Below, piece after piece: positions 25,891-33,859 of a stretch of DNA of 64,000 nucleotides. Below the pieces are notes generated by a model that did not search any database, was not told the origin of the DNA, and saw only the letters and a program-made list of their open reading frames with translations. Within the stretch, counting starts at the first letter, position 1; each line of letters starts with the position of its first letter. This DNA is from Spirochaetota bacterium (GTDB lineage Bacteria; Spirochaetota; Spirochaetia; Treponematales; UBA12059): positions 62,001-126,000 of the forward strand of contig JADFDI010000001.1 in NCBI GenBank assembly GCA_018262985.1, given 5' to 3'. The position numbers and the translations under genes are program-made.

Positions 25891-26637
25891 TCAGCGGTCG
25901 GCCGTGCCGAGCAGGAGCAGGTTGGAGAAGAAGAGGATCTCGCCGGCCTTGAAGGCGGAGATTTCGGCGGCGAAGTCGACGTCGCCGCGCGAGAGGAAGC
26001 CGTACGCGTTCTCGCGCTCGACGGAAAGTCCGCGCGCGCTCGAGTCGAGGGCGCCGAGCAGGGCGCCCGTCCTGGCACGCTCCGCGGTGACGGCCGACAG
26101 CGCGCGGTCGACGCCGGCGAGCGTGCGGAACTCGGGGGCGTCGAAGCGCTCCGCGAAAAGCGACGCCTCCCCGCCGGCAAAAAGCGGGACTCCGTTGAAG
26201 ATCGCCCGTTCGAAGGTTTTCCGGACGGCGTCGAAATGGCTGGCAATTTCCGCGTCGAGCAGGGCCCGGTCGTCATCGGCCAGGATGCCGCCGGCCCGCG
26301 CGACAAGCAGTTCGCGGATGCGTTGCAGCGATTCGGCGGCCGTCTCGAGCCAGCCATCGCGGACCGAGTGGTACGATACCAGGTCGGCCGAGTTGCGGAG
26401 CGTGGCGGACAAGGCGCCGACGTTCGAGACCACCTTCTCGAAAATGGCGCGCGAGGCGGGATCGTCGGTCCAGGGGACAAGGCCGGAGCTCAGGCGACGC
26501 AGGTTTTCATCGAGGACGGGCCCGCGCGCGGAGAGCTCGCGCGCGAGGAAATCGAGGGCGGAGAAATCCTGGGCGACGGCGCTTTCGATCGCGAGCGCGG
26601 CGAGGAAGGCGAGGGTGAACCTTGTTCGGTCGTGCAT
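25891..26637 (-). CDS. Flagellin-like protein with an N-terminal Sec signal peptide
   Basis: A 248-residue protein. Residues 1-23 look like a Sec signal peptide (RTRF, hydrophobic LAFLAALAIE, SAVAQ cleavage site). After it, the sequence follows the conserved flagellin D0/D1 helices: NLRRLSSGL (45-53), DDPASRAIFEK, a run equal to flagellin's SLLQTAEGAL region, LQRIREL (104-110), DAEI, and FNGVPLF (147-153). The last 75 residues match the C-terminal flagellin helices (ALSAVTAERARTGAL, then DVDFAAEISAFKAGEIL). True flagellins have no signal peptide and are exported by the flagellar type III system, and the spirochaetal sheath protein FlaA, which does have one, is unrelated. A periplasmic filament, sheath or adhesin part is possible. 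The homology is clear to me; the function is not. Confidence 0.7.
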   Translation of the reverse strand: MHDRTRFTLAFLAALAIESAVAQDFSALDFLARELSARGPVLDENLRRLSSGLVPWTDDPASRAIFEKVVSNVGALSATLRNSADLVSYHSVRDGWLETAAESLQRIRELLVARAGGILADDDRALLDAEIASHFDAVRKTFERAIFNGVPLFAGGEASLFAERFDAPEFRTLAGVDRALSAVTAERARTGALLGALDSSARGLSVERENAYGFLSRGDVDFAAEISAFKAGEILFFSNLLLLGTADR

Positions 26638-26742
26638 GAGCTTTTAAACATAACGAAAATTTGATGAATGGCCAAAGCAGTCCCGCCGTCGGCCGCGGGA
26701 GCGCGATGGCGGCCTGCCGGGGATGGATGGAGCGCGAGGAAC

Positions 26743-26779
26743 GGGCAGGACCGGAAGCCGGTTGCTTCCGGTCCTGCCC
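26743..26779. repeat. Perfect 16-base-pair hairpin with 5-base loop
   Basis: Arms 26743-26758 and 26764-26779 are exact reverse complements around CGGTT. No T-run follows on either strand. It lies just past the end of the minus-strand symporter gene, so it probably stops or protects that transcript; it could also be a dispersed palindromic repeat. Confidence 0.6.
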
Positions 26780-26780
26780 T

Positions 26781-26820
26781 CGCGTTCGAGCGGTGGAAAG
26801 CTGAAGGCCGCTCGAACGCG
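26781..26820. repeat. Second hairpin, 13-base-pair stem
   Basis: CGCGTTCGAGCGG (26781-26793) pairs exactly with CCGCTCGAACGCG (26808-26820), loop 14 bases. It begins two bases after the previous hairpin and belongs to the same cluster between the symporter and flagellin-like genes. Confidence 0.55.
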
Positions 26821-26841
26821 GCTGTCGCGAGCCGTCCGAAG

Positions 26842-26859
26842 AAGTCCTTGCGGACTTTT
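26842..26859. terminator. Small hairpin with T-run, possible terminator
   Basis: AAGTCC (26842-26847) pairs with GGACTT (26852-26857), loop TTGC, with TTTT at 26856-26859 on the plus strand. The T-run faces the wrong way for the adjacent minus-strand symporter gene, so assignment is tentative. It is the third hairpin in 120 bases. Confidence 0.35.
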
Positions 26860-26873
26860 CCTCCGGCCCTCGC

Positions 26874-28343
26874 TCAGTCCCCCGTCTTTTCCGCGCGCCA
26901 GAGCCGCGCCGCGGGAAGGCCCGTGACTGCCTCGCAGACGGCGCGGGCGTCGGGGTCGAGCTCCTCGGGTGCGGCGCCCGCCTTCAGCTTTTCCACCGAG
27001 TCGAGGATGACGCGGTGGGCGGCGGGGTCGATGCGGAAACGGAACGAAACGAAAAAGCCGAACGCGAGAAGCGCGGCCGGCGCGACGACCATCATGAGGC
27101 GAATGCCCTCGGCCGTTTCGCGCGACTGGGCCGCGCCGCCGGACGCGTAGCCGAGCCAGTCGAGGCCGAGTCCAACGAGGAAGAGCGCCACGGCCTGCGC
27201 GGTCTTGCGGACGAAGGTCATCATGCCGGCGTAGACGCCCTCGCGGCGGCGGCCGCTGATGAGCTCGTCGGCGTCGGCGACGAAGGCCAGGTTGTTGAAG
27301 GGCACCATGGCTCCGCCGGCCATGCCTGAGCCGACCAGGACCGCCGCAGCGAGCATGAAGGCCAGTGGCGTTTCCGGGCCGATGAAGGTGAAGAGCGCGA
27401 AGCCCGCGGCCCAGAGCGCGAGGTGCCGGCGGTAGGTGGGCGCGTTGCCGCGGCGCGCGCAGCCGCGCGACACCAGGTAGAGGCTCGCCATCTGGGTCAG
27501 CACGACGGCGCCGAGCAGGACCTGGTAGAGCCCGCCCTTGCCGAGGTAGTCCTTGAGGTAGAAAAGGAAGAGGGCGTTGAAGACGTCGATGGTGACGTAG
27601 GCCGCGAGGTACATGGCGATGTGCACGCGGAGCGAGCGGTTGCGCAGGGTGGACAGGAACTCGCCGGACATGGCCAGCGCGGCGCGGCCGAGCCCCCGGC
27701 GCGCGGCCTTTTCCGGCGCCGCGCCTTCGCGTTCGTAGGTGCCGAGGAAGGTGAGGATCCAGGGCAGGGCGAAGAGGAGGCCGAAGGCCAGGCCCATGGC
27801 GCGGTAGCCCGCGGCTTCCGTGGGGAAGAGGGCGACGACGGTGCGCGCGAGCAGGGAACCGGCGAGCACGCCGAGCTGGGAGAAGAGCATGCGGACGCCC
27901 GTCATGCGCGAGCGCAGGGCGTACGAGTCCGTCATCTCCGCGGGCAGGGCGTTGTAGGGGATCATCACCATGGTGAACACGGTGTTGAAGGCGAAATAGG
28001 CGACGAGGTAGTACGCGAAGCGCGCGCCCTGCGTTCCGCCCGAGCTCAGCCAGAGCGCGGCGAAGCTCAGGAAGACGGGTATGATGCCCGCGAGGAAGTA
28101 GACGCGCCGCCTGCCGAAGCGGCTCCGCGTGCGGTCCGAGATGAAGCCCATGAGCGGGTCGGTGACGGCGTCCCAGATCTTGCCGACCATCAGGATGAGG
28201 CCGCCGAGCGAGGCGGGCAGTCCCGCGACGTCGGTCAGGAAGACCAGGAAGAGCGCGCCGATGACGAAGAAGGCGCCGCCTCCGTAGATGTCGCCGACGC
28301 CGAAAGCCAGCATTTCCCGCGCGCGCGGCACGCGTCCGCTCAT
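26874..28343 (-). CDS. GPH-family sugar:cation symporter (MFS fold)
   Basis: A 489-residue membrane protein. ATG 28343 is chosen because AAGGAGGGG lies just upstream and because it overlaps the acyltransferase stop (ATGA); the longer open frame is a shadow. It has about twelve hydrophobic segments and the GPH-family signature GKIWDAVTDPLMGFISDRTRSRFGRRR-type loop near residues 54-77 (MVGKIWDAVTDPLMG then DRTRSRFGRRR), plus MVMIPYNALPAEMT. Relatives (MelB, LacS, XynB) import glycosides with H+ or Na+. It is the last gene of the GtrA-PlsC-GPH run, an odd partner set for a simple sugar importer. Transport of a lipid or lyso-lipid cannot be excluded, because LplT-like lipid carriers also pair with acyltransferases. 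Confidence 0.8.
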   Translation of the reverse strand: MSGRVPRAREMLAFGVGDIYGGGAFFVIGALFLVFLTDVAGLPASLGGLILMVGKIWDAVTDPLMGFISDRTRSRFGRRRVYFLAGIIPVFLSFAALWLSSGGTQGARFAYYLVAYFAFNTVFTMVMIPYNALPAEMTDSYALRSRMTGVRMLFSQLGVLAGSLLARTVVALFPTEAAGYRAMGLAFGLLFALPWILTFLGTYEREGAAPEKAARRGLGRAALAMSGEFLSTLRNRSLRVHIAMYLAAYVTIDVFNALFLFYLKDYLGKGGLYQVLLGAVVLTQMASLYLVSRGCARRGNAPTYRRHLALWAAGFALFTFIGPETPLAFMLAAAVLVGSGMAGGAMVPFNNLAFVADADELISGRRREGVYAGMMTFVRKTAQAVALFLVGLGLDWLGYASGGAAQSRETAEGIRLMMVVAPAALLAFGFFVSFRFRIDPAAHRVILDSVEKLKAGAAPEELDPDARAVCEAVTGLPAARLWRAEKTGD

Positions 28344-29407
28344 GGTCCCCTCCTTGCCGCCCCGGGCACGCCGCCGGTATTTCCGGGCGGCAGCCATTCG
28401 CGCGATTCGGCGTCGCCGACCGCCATGCGCCAGCGACGTTCCGCGTGGAGCGCGATGGTCGCGTCGCCGGCCTCGTTCCCGAGCGCCTCGAGCTCTTCGA
28501 GCGCGGCTTTGACGCGCGCGCCGATTTCGGGCCCGAAGCGGTAGTCGAAGAAGTGGCGGTTCACCTCGCGCAGGTAGCGGAGTATCTCGGAGGCCGCGAG
28601 CGCGAAGTCCCGCCCGCTTGCGCGCTGGTCGGGCCGCGCGAGGGCCTCGACGCGGAGGCCGAGGTTGCGGGCGAAGGTCCGGACCAGCACCGGCGCGAAG
28701 AGGAGGCGGGCGAGGGCGTCGCCGTGGGGTGGTTCGCGGACGGCGCTCCCCGATTCGACGCGCAGGCCGAAGCGCTCTTCGACCGGTCGCGCGAGGACCG
28801 CGCGGAATTCGGGCGGCACGCCCCCGCGGATGGCGGCCATGACGAGGGCGGCGTGCGCATCGAGCGCCTCGCGTCCCGAGCCGGGGGGCGGCGGGGGCAA
28901 GGGTTCGCCGAAGCGCACGGTCAGGCGCGGCCGGCGGAAGGTGCGGCGCGCGCGGGCGGCTTCGGAGAGTCCCCCGAAGCTGACCGGGACGACCGGGACG
29001 CCCGCCTTCATGGCGAGCCAGGAGACGCCCTTCTGCGCGGCGCTTTCGCGCTCCTCCCAGATGCCGCCTTCGGGGAAGATGCCGAGGGCGCCGCCTTTTC
29101 CGAGCGCGTCCATGCACGCGGCGAGGGCGGCGCGGTCCAGGTTCCCGCGGTTCACCGGGATGAAGCCGTACCACGCGGCGATTTTGGCGAAGCGCGGCTC
29201 GAGCGGCACGTCGCCGGAGCCGAGGAGCTCGAGGCCGCGCGGTCCCCAGGCGACCATCAGCGCCACTTCGATGAAGCCCGAGTGGTTGCCCGCGAGTATG
29301 TAAGGCCCGGTCGCCGGGCAGGCGCCCGAGACCTCGACGCGGTACGCGAGCGGAAGGGCCAGGCGGAGAAGCGCCCGCGCCGATTCGCGCCGCCCGGCGG
29401 TCCTCAC
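28340..29407 (-). CDS. PlsC-like 1-acyl-glycerol-3-phosphate acyltransferase with C-terminal extension
   Basis: A 355-residue protein. Residues about 36-200 are a PlsC acyltransferase domain: motif I reads NHSGFIE (HX4E, where the family nearly always has HX4D), motif II region VNRGNLDRAA, motif III FPEGGIWEE, then VPVVPVSFGG. The remaining 150 residues are unlike short PlsC enzymes and have no motif I recognise. It should acylate a lysophospholipid or related acceptor at the inner face of the cytoplasmic membrane. It is sandwiched between GtrA (1 base apart) and the GPH symporter (4-base overlap), indicating cotranslation. The Asp-to-Glu change at the catalytic dyad may slow or alter the reaction. 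Confidence 0.8.
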   Translation of the reverse strand: MRTAGRRESARALLRLALPLAYRVEVSGACPATGPYILAGNHSGFIEVALMVAWGPRGLELLGSGDVPLEPRFAKIAAWYGFIPVNRGNLDRAALAACMDALGKGGALGIFPEGGIWEERESAAQKGVSWLAMKAGVPVVPVSFGGLSEAARARRTFRRPRLTVRFGEPLPPPPPGSGREALDAHAALVMAAIRGGVPPEFRAVLARPVEERFGLRVESGSAVREPPHGDALARLLFAPVLVRTFARNLGLRVEALARPDQRASGRDFALAASEILRYLREVNRHFFDYRFGPEIGARVKAALEELEALGNEAGDATIALHAERRWRMAVGDAESREWLPPGNTGGVPGAARRGP

Positions 29408-29408
29408 C

Positions 29409-29867
29409 TCAGGCCACCTCGGCGGCGCGTTCCGCGACGCGCTTGAGGAGCCGCCGGGTGTAGAGGCGCCGGCTCGCGAAATTCCACACGAACATGGCCG
29501 AGACGGCGGCGATCTTGGCGAAGGCGTAGTGCAGGCCGCGCCGCACGAGGGGGCCGAGCGCGAGGAGGACGCCCGTGTGGATGCCCGCCCCGGCGGCCGC
29601 GCCGACGGCGAAGAAGAGCAGCTCCTTGTGGAGGTGCCCGTGGGGAACCTTGGGGAAGACCCAGCGCCGGCCGAGCACGAAGGTGACGGCGAGTCCGGCG
29701 AGCATGCCGATGGTGCCCGCCGCGAGGATGCCGATCCGGGTCAACTCCATGAGGAGGCCGACGAGCGAATAGTCGAGCGCGGCGGAGGGGAGGCTGGCCA
29801 GCACCGCGCGGGAGAACTGGACGCGCTTGCCGTGGTGCTCGCCGACGAAGAGCTTTTTCAAGGTCAT
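29409..29867 (-). CDS. GtrA-like four-helix membrane protein
   Basis: A 152-residue protein with four predicted membrane helices (about residues 27-45, 48-68, 83-105, 113-133) and the GtrA-family FVLGRRWVF and FVWNFASRRLYTRR sequences. GtrA proteins are thought to move polyprenyl-linked sugars across the inner membrane for decorating surface polysaccharides. ATG 29867 has no visible Shine-Dalgarno sequence but lies 9 bases after a good -10 box, so its message is likely nearly leaderless. The gene begins the GtrA-PlsC-GPH subgroup. No glycosyltransferase is adjacent. Confidence 0.82.
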   Translation of the reverse strand: MTLKKLFVGEHHGKRVQFSRAVLASLPSAALDYSLVGLLMELTRIGILAAGTIGMLAGLAVTFVLGRRWVFPKVPHGHLHKELLFFAVGAAAGAGIHTGVLLALGPLVRRGLHYAFAKIAAVSAMFVWNFASRRLYTRRLLKRVAERAAEVA

Positions 29868-29876
29868 GCGGGCACG

Positions 29877-29905
29877 ACTCTAGGGGAAGGCGCGGGCACG
29901 GTCAA
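29877..29905 (-). promoter_or_regulatory. Promoter of the GtrA-PlsC-GPH genes
   Basis: On the minus strand: TTGACC (29905-29900), 17 bases, TAGAGT (29882-29877), then 9 bases to ATG 29867. Both boxes and the spacing fit sigma70. The predicted leader is only 2-3 bases. Confidence 0.6.
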
Positions 29906-29914
29906 GGCGTATGG

Positions 29915-30973
29915 CTACGCCAGCAGCCTGAGCCGCGCGAACACGTACTCGAGCGTGTCTCGCGCCAGCACCTGGCGGCGCCAGGGCGTGCCGCTCAGGG
30001 TGGAGGCCTCGACGGCTTCGCGCTCGAGGTAGGCGCGCGCGGAGCCCTCGCGGCACCAGTGCACCAGTGCGATGGTCGGTCCTTCGATCTCCACGGCGGT
30101 GAAGCCTTCGCGGCCGGTGGCGGAGCCCGAGTTGAACATGGCGGGCACGAGCAGGTCTTCCTTCTCGTAGAGGCTGCGCGAGACGGGGCGGCGGAGCTCG
30201 CGGCCGGAGAGCCCGCGGAGCTCGTCGCGGTAGACGCGGATCAGGGCCTCCAGCTCGTCGCGCTCGCCCCCGTCCGTCTCGGTGTAGCGGCGCAGGAGCG
30301 ACTCGAGCTGCCAGCGCAGGGTGTCGTATTTCGAGTGCGACTCGAAGAGGGGGCGGTGGGTGTGACCGGCCACGACCACCATGCCGAGCTCGCGGGCGGC
30401 CCGGTAGATGCGCCGCTCGGCCCGCCAGCGCCGCTCGCTCTGCATGCGCGTGCCGACGTTCGGGATGGCCAGCGGGCTCAGCACCCGGCGCACGACGAAC
30501 TGCGCGAGCGCGTTGTAATTGCCGTAGAATTTGTTCGACTGGTGGCCGTGGAAGGCCAGGATGGGGCCCGCGGCGGTCTCGAGGCGGAGGGCGTGGCCGA
30601 TGGGGAACTCGTCGCCGACCGCGGCGAGCAGGGCGTGGTCGTGGTTGCCGACCAGCTTGCAGAGCCCCGGCCCGTCGCGGAAGCGCGCGAACAGGTCGAA
30701 AAGGTCGCGGTAGGCGGCGCGCACGACGGGCAGGTCGAACTTTTGCAGTTCCTCGACGTCGCCGTTGAGCACCAGGCGCCAGTTTCCGGGCAAATAGAAA
30801 TTCCCGAGCGCTTCGGCGACGAGAACCTCGCTGCGCCGGAAGTCGTCGCGCCTCGAACGGTCGCCCAGGTGGAGGTCGGAGAGGAATACGACCTTGCCGT
30901 CCTCGGGCAGGCGCTCGATGCGGGCTTGCCCGATGAGCACGCGCACGGCCGCGAGGAACTCGTCCAGCCTCAT
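29915..30973 (-). CDS. Calcineurin-like metallophosphoesterase
   Basis: A 352-residue enzyme with the full two-metal set: FLSDLHLGDRSRRDDF (about residues 29-44), LNGDVEEL near 69, VGNHDHALL near 107, FHGHQSNKFYGNYN and VAGHTHRPLF. It should cleave a phosphomonoester or diester; the substrate is unknown. The central insertion with FHGHQSNKFYGNYN is found in a subgroup of bacterial phosphoesterases annotated only by homology. Its ATG overlaps the response-regulator stop, so it is translated with the two-component genes; a signalling phosphodiesterase role is possible but unproven. No signal peptide is visible, so it is probably cytoplasmic. Confidence 0.82.
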   Translation of the reverse strand: MRLDEFLAAVRVLIGQARIERLPEDGKVVFLSDLHLGDRSRRDDFRRSEVLVAEALGNFYLPGNWRLVLNGDVEELQKFDLPVVRAAYRDLFDLFARFRDGPGLCKLVGNHDHALLAAVGDEFPIGHALRLETAAGPILAFHGHQSNKFYGNYNALAQFVVRRVLSPLAIPNVGTRMQSERRWRAERRIYRAARELGMVVVAGHTHRPLFESHSKYDTLRWQLESLLRRYTETDGGERDELEALIRVYRDELRGLSGRELRRPVSRSLYEKEDLLVPAMFNSGSATGREGFTAVEIEGPTIALVHWCREGSARAYLEREAVEASTLSGTPWRRQVLARDTLEYVFARLRLLA

Positions 30974-31422
30974 GCCGGGCTCCGGTCCGGATTCGCGTTC
31001 AGCTCCATCCAGTACCGGGCGATATCCGAAAGCAGCTCGCGGAAGCGGAGGTGGTCGAGCGGCTTGACCACGTAGCTGTTCACGTGCGTGCCGTAGGCGC
31101 GCGAGAGGTCGCGGTCCGAGTCCGACGAGGTCAGCATGACGACGGGGATGAAGCGGAGGACTTCGTCGTCCTTGATGAACCGGAGCACCTCGATCCCGTC
31201 CACCTTCGGCAGGCGCAGGTCGAGCAGCACGAGGGCGGGCAGGGGGTGCGCCGCGCGGTCGGCGTAGGGTCCTTCGCCGGACAGGTACGCGATGGCCTCG
31301 GCGCCGTCGGCCACGCGGCGGACCGGAGAGCGGGGCGCGGCCTTGCCGAGCTCGCGCCGGACGAGCTCGGCGTGCGCGTCGTCGTCCTCCACGTGGAGTA
31401 TGGTCGCTGCGTCAAGCGGCAC
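30970..31422 (-). CDS. Single-domain response regulator (Rcp1/CheY-like)
   Basis: A 150-residue receiver domain with no output domain. Acid pocket VEDDDAHAE (about residues 11-19), phospho-acceptor aspartate in LLDLRLPKVDG (about 67), switch residues MLTSSDSD and lysine in VVKPLDHLRF (about 121). The spacing and the insertion after the beta-3 strand resemble cyanobacterial Rcp1-type regulators that partner histidine kinases lacking a fused receiver. It overlaps the kinase gene by 11 bases and the phosphoesterase gene by 4. The downstream effector is not known; the coupled metallophosphoesterase is a candidate. Confidence 0.88.
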   Translation of the reverse strand: MPLDAATILHVEDDDAHAELVRRELGKAAPRSPVRRVADGAEAIAYLSGEGPYADRAAHPLPALVLLDLRLPKVDGIEVLRFIKDDEVLRFIPVVMLTSSDSDRDLSRAYGTHVNSYVVKPLDHLRFRELLSDIARYWMELNANPDRSPA

Positions 31423-32815
31423 TGTCGCTTCCTCCGTCGGCGAGGGTGAAGATGAAGGTCGAGCCCCCGTCGACGCCGTCCTCTATCCAGACGCGGCCGC
31501 CGTGCACCTCGACGATGCGCTTCACGAGCGCGAGCCCGATGCCGGTGCCTTCGGACTTGGGGTCGATCTTCTCGAACAGGGCGAAGGCCTTGTCGCGGTA
31601 CTCGCCCTTGATTCCGATGCCGTTGTCCCGGAGCAGGAAGGCCCTCCGGCCGTCCCGGGGCTCCGAAGCGGCCTCGAGCGCGGGCGGCACCCCGGGCTTC
31701 GCGTACTTTATCGCGTTTTCGACCAGGTTTTGCCAGACCTCGATGATGCGCTCCCGGTCGGCGGAGGCCTCGCCGAGCTCTCCGACGCGTATCGTCGCGC
31801 CGCTCGCCTTCATGGGGCCTTCGACGCGCGAAAGGGCCTCGTCGAGCGCGCCGCGCATGGGGAAGCGCTCGGGCGGGTTGGCCATGCGCCCGATCCGCGA
31901 GAGCGCGAGCAGGTCGCCGAGCAGGCGCTCCATCTTGGCGGCCGCGTCGGTGATGCGGCCGACGTCTTCGTGGAGCCGCTGGACGTCCCCGGATTCCGCG
32001 TCCTCGACCAGGTAGCCGAGGAAGCCGCGTATGGTGATGAGCGGCGACTTGAGGTCGTGAGAGACGGTGTAGGTGAAGCGCTCGAGCTCCGCGTTCTTGG
32101 TCTCGAGGTCGGCGTACGAAGCCTGGAGCTCGGAAGCCATGGAATCGAAGGAGTCGGCGAGGCCGGCCAGCTCGTCGCCCCCGGGGACCGCGAGCCTCGG
32201 GGAGAAATCGCCCTTCGCGATCCGGGCCGTGCCGTCGGCGAGGGCGCCGATGGAGGCGAGGACGTGGCGGCCGAGCCGCGCGACCAAGGTTATCGCGACG
32301 AGGGCCACGACCGACAGCGCGGCCGCGATGCCGATCCCGGCGTCCCGCAGGGCCGCGAGCAGGCGGGCCGACTTGAGCTCGGCGTCCCGCTTGGCCCAGT
32401 CGATGATCCGCTGCGCCTCGATGTGGAGCGTGGCGAAGCGCTGGGCCCGCGCGCGGGCTTCGAGGCCGCTCTCGCTCACGACTTCGCCCATCGCGACGAT
32501 CGCCTCGAAGGAAGCGCCCGCGTTCCGGTAGGCTTCCAGAATTTCGGGCCGCATGTCCTCGAACGCGGAGATCCTCTCGCCCACCTGGCGGTGGAGCGTC
32601 CGCCACTGCCGGGCGGTGCGGTCGAGGCTCGCGTTCTCGTATTCGAGGCTGAGGATGCGGATCTCGTAGAGGTTCGATACCAGCTTCTGCAGCCGCGCGT
32701 TGCCGTCCACCGTCGACGTGGTGATGGCGACGCTCGCCGCGACGAAGGCGAGTCCGAGCGCCGAGAGCCCGATGGTGAGGGCCATGGAGGCCCTGAGCCG
32801 CGTGGCGACTTTCAT
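31412..32815 (-). CDS. Membrane sensor histidine kinase with periplasmic four-helix-bundle region
   Basis: A 467-residue kinase. A membrane helix at about residues 11-31, a mainly helical periplasmic region (to about 170) and a second helix (about 172-192) are followed by HAMP (GALADGTARIAKGDFSPR), a HisKA domain with the phosphorylated histidine in TVSHDLKSPL (about residue 252), and a HATPase domain with the N-box NLVENAIKYAKP, DNGIGI, and GTGIGLALVKRIVEVHGG. It lies 15 bases after the first of three tandem binding-protein genes and overlaps its response regulator. The arrangement suggests that one or more of those lipoproteins present a ligand to the kinase. That link is inferred from gene order only. 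Confidence 0.87.
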   Translation of the reverse strand: MKVATRLRASMALTIGLSALGLAFVAASVAITTSTVDGNARLQKLVSNLYEIRILSLEYENASLDRTARQWRTLHRQVGERISAFEDMRPEILEAYRNAGASFEAIVAMGEVVSESGLEARARAQRFATLHIEAQRIIDWAKRDAELKSARLLAALRDAGIGIAAALSVVALVAITLVARLGRHVLASIGALADGTARIAKGDFSPRLAVPGGDELAGLADSFDSMASELQASYADLETKNAELERFTYTVSHDLKSPLITIRGFLGYLVEDAESGDVQRLHEDVGRITDAAAKMERLLGDLLALSRIGRMANPPERFPMRGALDEALSRVEGPMKASGATIRVGELGEASADRERIIEVWQNLVENAIKYAKPGVPPALEAASEPRDGRRAFLLRDNGIGIKGEYRDKAFALFEKIDPKSEGTGIGLALVKRIVEVHGGRVWIEDGVDGGSTFIFTLADGGSDSAA

Positions 32816-32830
32816 GCGTTCCCCGCCCGC

Positions 32831-33832
32831 CTAGTGGATGACGGTCACGCGCTTCGCGTCGATCCGTTCGAGCGGGCGAAAATCGAAGAGGGAGAGGACG
32901 TCGGGCATGGACTCGGAGCCGGCGCTGCCCGAGTCGATTTGCCACCGGGCCATGTTCTCCATGTCGCGGATGATCGACTGGTCGAGCCGGACCCCGTAGA
33001 CGTCCGGATACCAGAGCGGGCGGTTCTGCTCCGCGTCGATGCCGAGCGCCTTGACGCTCAGCTCGAAGGCCTTGTCCGGATACTTGCGGACGTACTCCTC
33101 GGCGCGGACCAGGGCCCGGAGCAGGCGTTCGTAGGTCGGGCCGTCGCGCTCGAGCGCCTCCTTCCGGGCCGCGAGCGCGCTCGTGGTCCGCACGATGTCC
33201 TCGTCCATGAAGACCACGGTCCGCCCGGGGTGCGCGGACTCGGCGCGGTCAACCCAGACCCCGAAGCACGCGATCGCGTCGAGCTCCCCCGCGGCGAAGC
33301 GCTCGTACATCGCCGCGAGCTCGCCCTTGACGATGTCCACCCTCTCGGAGGGCACGCCGCCCTCGAGCAGCATGAGGCCGAGCACGAATTCCGGGTTTCC
33401 GCCCGCGAGCGTGCCGACCTTGCGGCCCTCCAAGTCGGCGATAGAGGCGATGCCCCGGTCGCTCCGCGCGATGATGACGTTGTTGTTGCGCGACACCGAG
33501 ACGCTCCCGAAGACGCGCAGCTCGTCGCCGGAGAACGACGCGAGCACGATCGGGTAGATGGTCGCGACCGCCACGTCGAGCTCGCCCGAGAGCACGCCGT
33601 TCACGGCGACGTTCCCCGACGCCACCTGGACCAGCGTGACGTCCAGTCCTTCCCGCCCGAAGTAGCCGAGCTCCTCGGCGATGACGTCGAGCGCGACGCC
33701 GAGCGTCGCGGCATGTCCGAGCCGGACGGAAGCCACCGGCTTCGAGGGGGCGCAGCCTGAGGCCGCGAGCGCCGCGAACGCGACGAGCGCGGCGATCCCC
33801 GCCCTGCATGATCCGTACCGCGTGCTGGACAT
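32831..33832 (-). CDS. NMT1/SsuA-type substrate-binding lipoprotein, paralogue 1
   Basis: A 333-residue protein with a lipobox (LAASG-C, cysteine about residue 27). The mature part is a periplasmic binding fold of the NMT1/THI5/SsuA class: HAATLGVALDVIAEELGYFGREGLDV, ASGNVAVNGVLSGELDVAV, then GRKVGTLAGGNPEFVL. It ends with FDFRPLERIDAKRVTVIH, a tail shared almost exactly with the next two genes, and has the shared RDMENMARWQ segment. A GGGAG ribosome-binding site precedes the ATG. Relatives bind taurine, aliphatic sulfonates, nitrate or pyrimidine precursors for ABC import, but no permease or ATPase gene adjoins, and a histidine kinase gene does. Confidence 0.85.
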   Translation of the reverse strand: MSSTRYGSCRAGIAALVAFAALAASGCAPSKPVASVRLGHAATLGVALDVIAEELGYFGREGLDVTLVQVASGNVAVNGVLSGELDVAVATIYPIVLASFSGDELRVFGSVSVSRNNNVIIARSDRGIASIADLEGRKVGTLAGGNPEFVLGLMLLEGGVPSERVDIVKGELAAMYERFAAGELDAIACFGVWVDRAESAHPGRTVVFMDEDIVRTTSALAARKEALERDGPTYERLLRALVRAEEYVRKYPDKAFELSVKALGIDAEQNRPLWYPDVYGVRLDQSIIRDMENMARWQIDSGSAGSESMPDVLSLFDFRPLERIDAKRVTVIH

Positions 33833-33859
33833 GGCGTCTCCCTTCCTTAATTTTCCGGC

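Noticed and set aside
26743..26820. CRISPR-like repeats
   Set aside because: The hairpins differ in sequence and length and have no regular spacers. No CRISPR array or cas gene is present in the window.
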